Assembly (NCBI GenBank): GCA_019348475.1
Contig: JAHWJJ010000322.1
Coordinates: 1 to 5,644, forward strand
Reading direction: 5' to 3'
Length of the DNA: 5,644 nt
From: Gemmatimonadota bacterium
GTDB taxonomy: Bacteria > Gemmatimonadota > Gemmatimonadetes > Longimicrobiales > Longimicrobiaceae
The notes beneath the pieces are model-generated. The model did no database searches. It saw nothing but the letters and a program-made list of their open reading frames with translations, and was not told where the DNA came from. The first letter of the stretch is position 1. Every line of letters starts with the position of its first letter. Both the position numbers and the translations under genes were made by a program. Shown in pieces: positions 1-5,060 of the stretch.

Positions 1-1
1 G

Positions 2-427
2 CGCCCGCGGGTGGTGGGCGCGGCGGAGCGGTCGCTGGCGTCGGAGGTGGTGGATACGCTTCCCGAGCGGTACCGGCAGATGCTGGGGCGGCGCTTCGAC
101 GGCGGCGTGGACCTGTCCGGCGGCCAGTGGCAGAAGGTGGCGCTGGGCCGCGCGTACATGCGCGACGCGCAGCTGCTGATCCTGGACGAGCCCACGGCCG
201 CGCTGGACGCGCGCGCGGAGTACGGCGTCTTTCGCCGTTTCGCGGAGCTGACGGAGGGAAAGATGGCCGTGCTGATCTCGCACCGCTTCTCAACCGTGCG
301 CATGGCGGACCGCATCCTGGTGCTGGAGCACGGCCGCGTGCTGGAGGAGGGGACGCACGACCAGCTGCTCGCCCTCTCCGGCCGGTACGCGGAGCTGTTC
401 AACCTGCAGGCGGCGGGCTACCGGTAG
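2..427 (+). CDS. ABC exporter ATP-binding/permease protein, C-terminal part of the nucleotide-binding domain (5' end outside window)
   Basis: This is the last 141 residues of an ABC transporter ATPase domain, open at the left edge of the window. Visible landmarks in order are the signature motif LSGGQ (113-127), the Walker B segment LLILDEP (about 173-193) with catalytic Glu, a D-loop (AALDAR) and the H-loop histidine in LISHR (281-283). The closing RYAELFNLQAAGYR is typical of fused membrane-ATPase exporters (ABCB type), which hydrolyse ATP to export lipids, drugs or peptides across the inner membrane. The signature is followed by W (SGGQWQ) rather than the commoner SGGQRQ. From memory this is frequent in exporters found beside peptide natural product genes, but that link is only suggestive. 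The Walker A motif and membrane segments lie upstream and cannot be checked. The substrate is unknown. Confidence 0.93.
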   Translation, partial: RPRVVGAAERSLASEVVDTLPERYRQMLGRRFDGGVDLSGGQWQKVALGRAYMRDAQLLILDEPTAALDARAEYGVFRRFAELTEGKMAVLISHRFSTVRMADRILVLEHGRVLEEGTHDQLLALSGRYAELFNLQAAGYR

Positions 428-435
428 GAGGGGGC

Positions 436-463
436 TTGTGTTCGGGACCCGGGGTGCTATACT
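436..463 (+). promoter_or_regulatory. Probable sigma70-type promoter with extended -10
   Basis: A -10 hexamer TATACT (458-463) is preceded by TGC, giving a textbook extended -10 (TGCTATACT). A weak -35, TTGTGT (436-441), lies 16 bp upstream. It sits in the gap after the ABC gene and points to the nucleotidyltransferase gene. Transcription would start near 470, inside the repeat array described next. This is read by eye only. Confidence 0.6.
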
Positions 464-517
464 TCGTCGGTGACTTTGAAGTAAGTCGAGTGACTTACAT
501 TAAAGTCGGGTGACTTT
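460..517. promoter_or_regulatory. Phased inverted-repeat operator array
   Basis: TGACTT recurs at 471, 491 and 511, exactly 20 bp apart (about two helical turns). The second and third copies are right arms of perfect inverted repeats: TAAGTC-N4-GACTTA (482-497) and AAAGTC-N4-GACTTT (502-517). The first copy has only a degenerate partner (463-468). A further inverted repeat, TACTTC (460-465) with GAAGTA (478-483), overlaps the promoter -10. The array covers the expected transcription start and early transcript, the usual place for a repressor operator. The winged-helix domain encoded immediately downstream is the obvious candidate binder, which is inference. Confidence 0.62.
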
Positions 518-551
518 GAATGAAGCCACCCACCTCCGGACCTGCCGATCC

Positions 552-1208
552 ATGGGATTCTTTTTCACGCCGCTGGACCTGATCCTGTCGTCCGGGAGCA
601 AGTTGCGGCTGTTGCGCGTCCTGCACGGCACCCGCTCCCCCGTCTCCGGGCGCGAGGCGGCGGCGGCGGCGGGGGTGGCGGTGCAGCCGGCGCAGCGCGC
701 GCTGGCCGACCTGGTGGCGGTGGGCGTGGTGAACCGCCACGAGACCCGCAGTCAGCACCTGTACACGCTCAACCGCGAGAACGTCCTGGTGCAGGGCGCG
801 CTGGGGCAGCTGTTCCAGGCAGAGGCTGCGCGCGTGGAGGAGGTGTTCCGGGACCTGGCCCGCGCCGTGGGCGGAAACACGGGGAGGGCGGTGGAAGGGC
901 TGTACCTGTTCGGCAGCGCGGCGCGCGGCAAGGACCGGGTGGGGAGCGACTTCGACGTGGTCGCCGTGGTGTCCGCCCCCTCCGATGTGGACGCCGTTCA
1001 CGAAACTCTGGCGCAATCCGCGGACCAACTGTACACTCGGTACGGGCTGCGTCTCTCCGTCCTGGTGCTCGACCTGGGGAAGCTCAGGGAGATGCGCGGG
1101 GACGGCGACGCGCTGGTCGCGGAACTCCTCCGCGACAATCGGCGGATCACCGGAAAGCGGCTGGAGGCGCTCCTTCATGGTCACACGGGGAAGCAGAAAG
1201 GAAGTTGA
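552..1208 (+). CDS. Winged-helix/minimal nucleotidyltransferase (MNT) fusion, probable antitoxin-type partner of the downstream HEPN protein
   Basis: This 218-residue protein has two parts. Residues about 8-80 form a winged-helix DNA-binding domain: helices around KLRLLRVL and REAAAAAGV, recognition helix near QPAQRALADLVAVGVV, then a wing ending QHLYTLN. Residues about 115-178 are a Pol-beta-superfamily minimal nucleotidyltransferase. Its signature GS-x10-DxD is exact (G121 S122, D133, D135) and is preceded by LYLF. The usual third acidic residue is not obvious on the strand GLRLSVLVLD. MNT proteins of the MntA type transfer AMP to a partner HEPN toxin and neutralise it, and the next gene encodes a HEPN-like protein overlapping this one by 32 bases. 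I chose ATG 552 because family members begin close to the LDLILSS segment. An in-frame GTG at 510 would add 14 residues but lies inside the operator palindrome. No clear Shine-Dalgarno precedes ATG 552. The product may repress its own promoter. Confidence 0.8.
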   Translation: MGFFFTPLDLILSSGSKLRLLRVLHGTRSPVSGREAAAAAGVAVQPAQRALADLVAVGVVNRHETRSQHLYTLNRENVLVQGALGQLFQAEAARVEEVFRDLARAVGGNTGRAVEGLYLFGSAARGKDRVGSDFDVVAVVSAPSDVDAVHETLAQSADQLYTRYGLRLSVLVLDLGKLREMRGDGDALVAELLRDNRRITGKRLEALLHGHTGKQKGS

Positions 1209-1617
1209 CCGCGCGCAGGCGGACAAGTACCGGCGGGTGGGCGCGGCCCTGCTGGAAAGCGCGCAGGCGCTGGCGGAGCTCGCCACGGATTCGGACGGCT
1301 ACGGCAACGCCATCGCCGTGGTGGCCGTCCACGCCTGCATCGCCTACAACGACGCGCTCTCCATCGCCTGGAAGGGCGTCAAGTCCACGGAGGGCGACCA
1401 CACCCGCGCGCCGGATACGCTGCTGTTCGCGCTGAGCCACCAGGCGCCGCCGGAGCGGGTGCGGCAGCTGAAGATGGTGGTCGCCAAGAAGGACCAGGTC
1501 TCGTACCAGGGCGCCTACTACCGCGTCTCCGACGCCGCGCGGCTGCTGGGCGAGGCGGCGGGGTTCTGTGCCTGGGCCGAGGAAACCTACGAGCGCCGCC
1601 CTCCCCTGGCGGCGTGA
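1177..1617 (+). CDS. HEPN-like small helical protein, partner of the nucleotidyltransferase
   Basis: The 146-residue product is predicted all-helical. Its central motif AVHACIAYNDALSIAWKG (about residues 50-67), then GDHTRAPDTL (73-82), matches my memory of HEPN-domain proteins paired with nucleotidyltransferases. HEPN toxins are typically RNases with an R-x4-6-H motif. No such spacing exists anywhere in this protein, so it may be a non-canonical toxin, or a binding subunit that presents substrate to the nucleotidyltransferase. The start ATG 1177 lies within the end of the upstream gene (32-base overlap). It has GGAGG (1163-1167) nine bases before it, which points to translational coupling and equimolar production. 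The gene ends in consecutive TGA TGA stops. It could also be a plain HEPN protein of unknown role. Family assignment is from sequence feel, without a profile search. Confidence 0.72.
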   Translation: MVTRGSRKEVDRAQADKYRRVGAALLESAQALAELATDSDGYGNAIAVVAVHACIAYNDALSIAWKGVKSTEGDHTRAPDTLLFALSHQAPPERVRQLKMVVAKKDQVSYQGAYYRVSDAARLLGEAAGFCAWAEETYERRPPLAA

Positions 1618-1684
1618 TGAAACCTTGGTGAGGGGGGCGGCGTAGCAGGGGCGGCGAACTCACCGAATCCGGAGACATCCCCCC

Positions 1685-4015
1685 ATGCTGATTGCCGTCG
1701 CCCTGGCCGCTCTGCCGCATCGCAAGACCACCGTCGCAGGGCTGACCGTGCTGATATTCGCCGCCGGGTGCGGCCCAGGCCGGAAGCCCCCCGCGTCCGT
1801 CTCCGCGCCCGCTCCGGCGCCGGTGGAGGTCCCGCAGCCCGCGCAGCCCTCCCCCGCCGCGCAGCCGCTCGATACCACCGCCGCCTTCGTGGACCCCGGC
1901 GCCGCCGCCCTGCTGCGCGGCGCCCGCGAGCGCCGCGCGCGGGTGGAGCGCACCATCGACCTGTACCGCGTGACGGCCCGCCAGCGCATGCACGTGGGGG
2001 TGGAGGCGCTCACCCGCGACCGCACCCTCTACGGCGGCGAGCTCGCCGCCCGCATCGAGTGGCGCCGCGGCGAGACGGGGAACGTCCGCGTGCTGGGCGC
2101 CCGGGAGGTAAGCCCCACCACCGAGCGCGGCGTGCAGCTTCCCAGGGGGATCGGCGGCGACGCGGTGGAGCTGGCGTTCGATCCCGACGAGCTGCAGCTG
2201 AGCCTGTTCCAGTTCGGCGCCGGCGGCACGGACGAGGAGGAGCGTGAGGAGAAGGCGGTGGAACGGAAGGGCGACACCACCAGCGTGAGCATCAGCGTCG
2301 CGCCCATCGACCCGCTGGCGCCCGGCAGCGAGGCGCACTACCGCTACCGCTCCGGCGACACCACCACGGTGCGGCTGCCGGACGGCGCGCAGCTGCGGCT
2401 GATCCGGCTGGAGATCATCCCCCGCAGGCGCGAGTTCCGGCTGGTGCGCGGGTCGCTGTGGATCGACTCGCAGACGTACGGGGTCGCCCGAAGCGTGCTG
2501 ACCACGGCGCGGCCGTTCGACCTGCGGCGCGACGTGGACGACGACATCCCGCGCGTGGTAAACACCTTTGGCGCCATCCGCGCGACGGTGCGCTACATCA
2601 CGGTGGAGTACGCGCTGGTGCAGGGGCGGTGGTGGCTGCCGCGGCTGATCGCGATGGACGCCGTGGCCAGCGTCGGCGTGCTGGCCGGGGTGCCCGCGCG
2701 CTTCGAGCGCAGCTACTCGGACTACGAGGTGCAGGCGTCCGCCGCGCCGCAGCAGGCGCCGGTGTCGGTGCTGGCCCAGCGCGACACGGCGGCGGCGCGC
2801 ATGTGCAAGCGCGTGGCCGAGGCGGCGGGCGAGGTGTGCCATTGCGAATCCAACCGGTGCCGCCGCTGGCGCGTGGAGGTGCCGTCGGACACGGCGGCGC
2901 TCCTGGCCAGCCCGGAGCTGCCGCCGCCGCTGGCCAGCGAGGGCTCGCGCCTGCTCACCGGCGAGGAGGTGGAGTCGCTGGCGCGCGTGCTCACTCCGTC
3001 GCTGCGGCGGCTGGGCGACTTTCGCCCGGAGCTGACGACGCAGATCGCCGGGCTGCGGATGCTGCGCTACAACCGGGTGGAGGGGCTGTCCATCGGCGCG
3101 CGGGCGGACGTGGCGTGGGGCCCGCTGGCGATGGACGCGGAGGCGCGCATCGGACTGGCGGACCGCGAGCCCGGGGTGGAGATCGGGATCGCGCGCGAGT
3201 CCATGGCGCGGCGGACGCGCCTGGCCGGCTACCGCCGCCTGGCCGCGTTCGATCCCTCCGCGCGCGCATTCGGCGTGGGCGCGTCGCTGAACGCGCTGCT
3301 GCTGGGGCGCGACGAGGCGGAGTACTTCCGGGCCACCGGCGCGGAGCTCACCAGCCAGCCGGTGACGGGCGGCCGCTGGTCGTACGCGTGGCGCCTGTTC
3401 GGCGAGCACCAGCACGCGGTGAGCCGCAACACGCAGTTCAGCCTGGCGCGCGCGTGGGAGGCGGAGCCGTTCCGCGAGGTGCGTGCGGCGGACGACGCGG
3501 ACCAGGCGGGGCTGGGACTCACCCTTTCGCGCACCTTCGGCGGCGACCGCGCGCCGGCGCGCTTCACCGTGGGGACGGGGGTGGAGGGGCAGACGGGGAC
3601 GTTCCGCTTCGGCCGGGGCCAGGCGTTCGCCCGGCTGGGCGTGCCCTCCGCAGGCCCGTTCGCGATCGCGCTGGAGGGGGCGGCGGGGACCACGGCGGGC
3701 GAGGTCCCGGTGCAGGGGATGTGGTACCTGGGCGGGCCCTCCACCGTGCGCGGCTATCCGGGCGCGCTGCTGGGCGACGAGGCGTTCTGGCGCGCGCGGG
3801 CCGAGGTGGCCCGGGCCACCCCGGCGGCGCGGCTGGTGCTGTTCAGCGACGCGGGGTGGGTGGGCCCGCGCGACGCGTGGCAGCTGGATCCGCCGCTGCT
3901 GTCCGCCGGGATCGGCGCCAGCTTTCTGGACGGGCTGGTGCGCCTGGACCTTGCCCGCGCGCTGCGCGCACCCACCGGGTGGCGCGTGGACCTGTACCTG
4001 GACGCGGCGCTGTGA
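1685..4015 (+). CDS. Exported outer-membrane protein: lipobox-like signal, DUF5686-like periplasmic domain, C-terminal Omp85/TpsB-like beta-barrel
   Basis: This 776-residue protein starts at ATG 1685 with GGAG ten bases upstream; an upstream in-frame GTG (1628) runs into a stop. The N-terminus has a hydrophobic segment ending AAGC, so C29 could be a lipidation site (weak lipobox). A Pro/Ala-rich linker follows (about 30-62). Residues about 75-350 are a beta-rich periplasmic region containing an acidic insert (DEEEREE, about residues 182-188). It includes PIDPLAP, then a tyrosine-rich YRYRSGD and a segment reading IIPRRREFRLVRGSLWIDSQ, which resembles DUF5686 of Bacteroidota surface proteins. 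A cysteine cluster is at C374, C385, C387 and C392. From RYNRVEGL (461-468) onward the alternating pattern suggests a roughly 315-residue beta-barrel. It includes GGPSTVRGY, whose V688-R-G-Y matches the conserved loop-6 motif of Omp85/TpsB barrels, and a late FSDAGW strand. The last residue is Leu, not the usual aromatic. Substrate and role are unknown; transport or assembly of surface material is possible. Confidence 0.82.
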   Translation: MLIAVALAALPHRKTTVAGLTVLIFAAGCGPGRKPPASVSAPAPAPVEVPQPAQPSPAAQPLDTTAAFVDPGAAALLRGARERRARVERTIDLYRVTARQRMHVGVEALTRDRTLYGGELAARIEWRRGETGNVRVLGAREVSPTTERGVQLPRGIGGDAVELAFDPDELQLSLFQFGAGGTDEEEREEKAVERKGDTTSVSISVAPIDPLAPGSEAHYRYRSGDTTTVRLPDGAQLRLIRLEIIPRRREFRLVRGSLWIDSQTYGVARSVLTTARPFDLRRDVDDDIPRVVNTFGAIRATVRYITVEYALVQGRWWLPRLIAMDAVASVGVLAGVPARFERSYSDYEVQASAAPQQAPVSVLAQRDTAAARMCKRVAEAAGEVCHCESNRCRRWRVEVPSDTAALLASPELPPPLASEGSRLLTGEEVESLARVLTPSLRRLGDFRPELTTQIAGLRMLRYNRVEGLSIGARADVAWGPLAMDAEARIGLADREPGVEIGIARESMARRTRLAGYRRLAAFDPSARAFGVGASLNALLLGRDEAEYFRATGAELTSQPVTGGRWSYAWRLFGEHQHAVSRNTQFSLARAWEAEPFREVRAADDADQAGLGLTLSRTFGGDRAPARFTVGTGVEGQTGTFRFGRGQAFARLGVPSAGPFAIALEGAAGTTAGEVPVQGMWYLGGPSTVRGYPGALLGDEAFWRARAEVARATPAARLVLFSDAGWVGPRDAWQLDPPLLSAGIGASFLDGLVRLDLARALRAPTGWRVDLYLDAAL

Positions 4016-4016
4016 A

Positions 4017-4048
4017 GTGCGTGAGTGCGTGAGTGCGTGAGTGCGCGA
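4017..4048. repeat. 8-bp tandem repeat GTGCGTGA, four copies
   Basis: Three exact copies of GTGCGTGA (4017-4024, 4025-4032, 4033-4040) and a fourth with one change (GTGCGCGA, 4041-4048) begin one base after the stop codon of the barrel gene. Being non-coding and 8 bp long, the unit can change copy number by slippage without touching a protein. No function is evident. Confidence 0.9.
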
Positions 4049-4059
4049 CGCCGCACGTG

Positions 4060-4089
4060 AAAAGGGGAGCCCTCGCGGGCTCCCCTTTT
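4060..4089. terminator. Bidirectional intrinsic terminator
   Basis: A perfect 13-bp stem (AAAAGGGGAGCCC, 4060-4072, with its complement at 4077-4089) closes a TCGC tetraloop. A-tract and T-tract lie at the stem ends, so it can act on both strands. It separates the barrel gene (+) from the convergent peptide genes (-), exactly where a shared terminator is expected. Confidence 0.88.
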
Positions 4090-4111
4090 CGCGTTCCGGT
4101 ACGCTTGCCAG

Positions 4112-4255
4112 TCACCAGCAGTTCTGCTCGGTCTCCGCCGGGCAGATGTAGCAGAACGTGGCCGGCGTGGGGTCGTTGGGGTCGGTGATGGGGCTGATCA
4201 CCTCCTCGTTGGTCTGGAACGACGTGACCACCAGGTCTTCGGAATTCAGCTTCAC
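4112..4255 (-). CDS. Putative modified-peptide (RiPP, pinensin-like) precursor, second of a tandem pair
   Basis: This 47-residue peptide starts at GTG 4255 with GGAG (4262-4265) six bases upstream and stops at TGA 4112-4114. The N-terminal block MKLNSEDLVVTSF has the look of a leader peptide recognised by modification enzymes. It is followed by an acidic, poorly conserved stretch (14-25) and a C-terminal block PNDPTPATFCYICP (26-39) ending in a tail with a third Cys and a final Trp (C35, C38, C46). Thr and Ser residues near the cysteines would allow lanthionine-type rings, as in pinensins of Bacteroidota, though this class assignment comes from memory of leader style. It aligns without gaps to the neighbouring peptide through residue 39 (23 of 39 identical). 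It lies 53 bases downstream of that gene and was probably co-transcribed with it. No maturation enzyme is in view. Confidence 0.78.
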   Translation of the reverse strand: MKLNSEDLVVTSFQTNEEVISPITDPNDPTPATFCYICPAETEQNCW

Positions 4256-4308
4256 GGGATGCTCCACGTGGCGTGATGAGGGATCGTGGGACGGACGGGC
4301 CGCGCGCG

Positions 4309-4455
4309 TCAGGGCGCCGGGCAGTAGTCCGCCGTCTCGGGGCAGATGCGGCAGAACGTCGCCGGCGTGGGATCGTTCGGGCTGGTGGTCGCGTCTTCCT
4401 CCGCGGGCCCGATATCGAACGACATCACGTCCAGGTCATCGGGGTTCAGCTTCAT
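4309..4455 (-). CDS. Putative modified-peptide (RiPP, pinensin-like) precursor, first of a tandem pair
   Basis: This 48-residue peptide starts at ATG 4455 with a strong AGGAG (4463-4467) seven bases upstream and stops at TGA 4309-4311. It has the same layout as its neighbour: leader block MKLNPDDLDVMSF, a variable acidic middle, then PNDPTPATFCRICP and the tail ETADYCPAP (C35, C38, C45). Between the two genes the shared core block differs at four synonymous third positions (codons for P26, D28, A32, P39) and at a single residue (R36 versus Y36). That is the signature of selection on the protein, so I am confident that both are real genes. There is no double-glycine cleavage site between leader and core. 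Alternative explanations are a small metal-binding or regulatory peptide with a CxxC motif. Confidence 0.8.
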   Translation of the reverse strand: MKLNPDDLDVMSFDIGPAEEDATTSPNDPTPATFCRICPETADYCPAP

Positions 4456-4498
4456 GGCGCTGCTCCTGAGTTGGGGAGAGGGGATGGGGATCGGCCTT

Positions 4499-4528
4499 CA
4501 AAGATGCACAAATCATCGTAAAACGCAA
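4499..4528 (-). promoter_or_regulatory. Possible promoter for the peptide gene pair
   Basis: Read on the minus strand, CATCTTTG (4506-4499) lies 19 bases after TTG (4528-4526). This resembles the Bacteroidota-type promoter TTTG-N17-23-TAnnTTTG at seven of eight positions in the -7 box. It would start transcription about 40 bases upstream of the ATG at 4455. The match is short, and the other promoter in this window is of ordinary sigma70 type, so this is tentative. Confidence 0.25.
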
Positions 4529-4611
4529 GGCATCCACCGTGCTCTTTGCTGATTGCGCGCGCCCGATCACGGCTGCACTGAAGAATCTGGCGAATCCTGA
4601 AAGAACCTGTT

Positions 4612-4677
4612 CTCACACCGGGGGCACGGAGACACGGAGGATCAAGCTCTCCGTGCCCCTCCGTGCCTCCATGTGAG
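4612..4677. repeat. Long imperfect hairpin built from CACGGAG repeats
   Basis: The left arm carries CACGGAG at 4625-4631 and 4633-4639; the right arm carries its complement CTCCGTG at 4649-4655 and 4659-4665. Flanking GG(N)GG/CC(N)CC and CTCACA (4612-4617) with TGTGAG (4672-4677) extend the stem, with a 9-base loop (4640-4648). Similar CACGGAG/CACAGAG intergenic repeats are common in several high-GC bacterial phyla. It probably is a dispersed genomic repeat, perhaps also helping terminate or stabilise transcripts. Confidence 0.75.
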
Positions 4678-4690
4678 TCAATCCTTTTCC

Positions 4691-4710
4691 GTTTACCCGG
4701 CCGCGTAAAC
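4691..4710. repeat. Small near-palindrome GTTTAC-N8-GTAAAC
   Basis: Arms GTTTAC (4691-4696) and GTAAAC (4705-4710) flank an 8-base centre that itself contains the palindrome CGGCCG. It abuts the hairpin following atpC. It might be a protein-binding site or a second part of the transcription end region; nothing in the sequence decides between them. Confidence 0.5.
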
Positions 4711-4750
4711 GTCCGGCCCCGCCGCCTGGAGAAGGCAGCGGGGCCGGACG
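4710..4750 (-). terminator. Probable terminator of the ATP synthase operon
   Basis: A perfect 13-bp GC-rich stem (CGTCCGGCCCCGC, 4710-4722, paired with 4738-4750) with a 15-base loop, itself able to form GCCT/AGGC pairs, starts 22 bases after the atpC stop. On the minus strand it is followed only by TTTACG, a poor U-tract, so efficiency by the intrinsic mechanism is uncertain. Confidence 0.6.
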
Positions 4751-4772
4751 CCCGTCATCCACCGAAAGCGAA

Positions 4773-5059
4773 TCAGGCCGCGTCGGCTCGCTCGCTCAGG
4801 ACGGTGACCTCGTTGTCGGCGACCTGCAGAAAGCCGCCGGCCACGTTGTACCGCAGCTCCTTGCCGCCGGTGGTGATGCGCAGGCTCCCCTCGCCCAGCA
4901 GCGCCATGAGCGGCGCGTGGCCGCGCAGAATGCCCAGGCTGCCGTTGTACGCGGGGGCAACGACGCTGTCGGCCGTGCCCTCGTACACCGTGCGCTCCGG
5001 CGAGAGCACCGTGACGTGCAGCGTCCCGCCGGTTTCCGCGCCCGCCGCCGGGGCCGCCA

Positions 5060-5060
<1 letters not shown>
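4773..5060 (-). CDS. atpC: F1Fo ATP synthase epsilon subunit, short form
   Basis: The 95-residue product is the epsilon subunit of the F1 central stalk, which sits with gamma and contacts the c-ring in the cytoplasmic membrane. The N-terminal beta-sandwich is complete: LHVTVLSPERTVYEG (about 14-28), the conserved LGILRGHAPLMALLGEGSL (about 42-60) and the final strands VAGGFLQVADNEVTVLSE (about 73-90). The protein ends there, lacking the C-terminal two-helix domain of the usual 130-140-residue form. That domain inhibits ATP hydrolysis in many bacteria, so this enzyme must be regulated differently. A short Ala-rich extension precedes the domain. The ATG overlaps the atpD stop by one base (TGATG), and GAGG lies ten bases upstream, inside atpD. 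Confidence 0.95.

Larger units (their letters stand above)
4456..4772. other. Gene-free intergenic region with three inverted repeats
   Basis: This 317-bp stretch between the peptide genes and atpC contains no supportable coding sequence on either strand. From left to right it holds the ribosome-binding and possible promoter region of the first peptide gene, a less GC-rich section (about 4497-4620), the long CACGGAG hairpin (4612-4677), a small inverted repeat (4691-4710) and the hairpin just after atpC (4710-4750). The last three lie in one cluster downstream of the ATP synthase operon. Confidence 0.75.

Noticed and set aside
466..524. CRISPR-like short array from the three 20-bp-spaced repeats
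   Set aside because: The repeat core is only about 6-10 bp with no unique spacers and sits on a promoter; an operator array fits better.
510..551. Extended GTG start for the nucleotidyltransferase gene
   Set aside because: The added 14 residues are encoded by the operator palindrome and show no domain continuity; ATG 552 begins just before the conserved helix.
495..1286. 263-codon minus-strand frame across the nucleotidyltransferase gene
   Set aside because: The opposite strand carries an exact GSx10DxD motif and a winged helix; this frame has none and is His/Arg-rich.
1379..3415. Very long minus-strand open frame (678 codons)
   Set aside because: It is antisense to the barrel gene and the HEPN gene. 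Its translation is Arg/His/Ala/Pro-rich with no domain, as expected from GC-rich third positions of the real genes.
2458..4032. 524-codon plus-strand frame overlapping the barrel gene
   Set aside because: Its composition is Gly/Ala/Arg low-complexity, with no recognisable motif; the other frame shows a signal, DUF5686-like and barrel features.
4158..4552. Three plus-strand frames over the peptide genes
   Set aside because: They are antisense to the two peptide genes, whose synonymous-biased differences and ribosome-binding sites support the minus strand.
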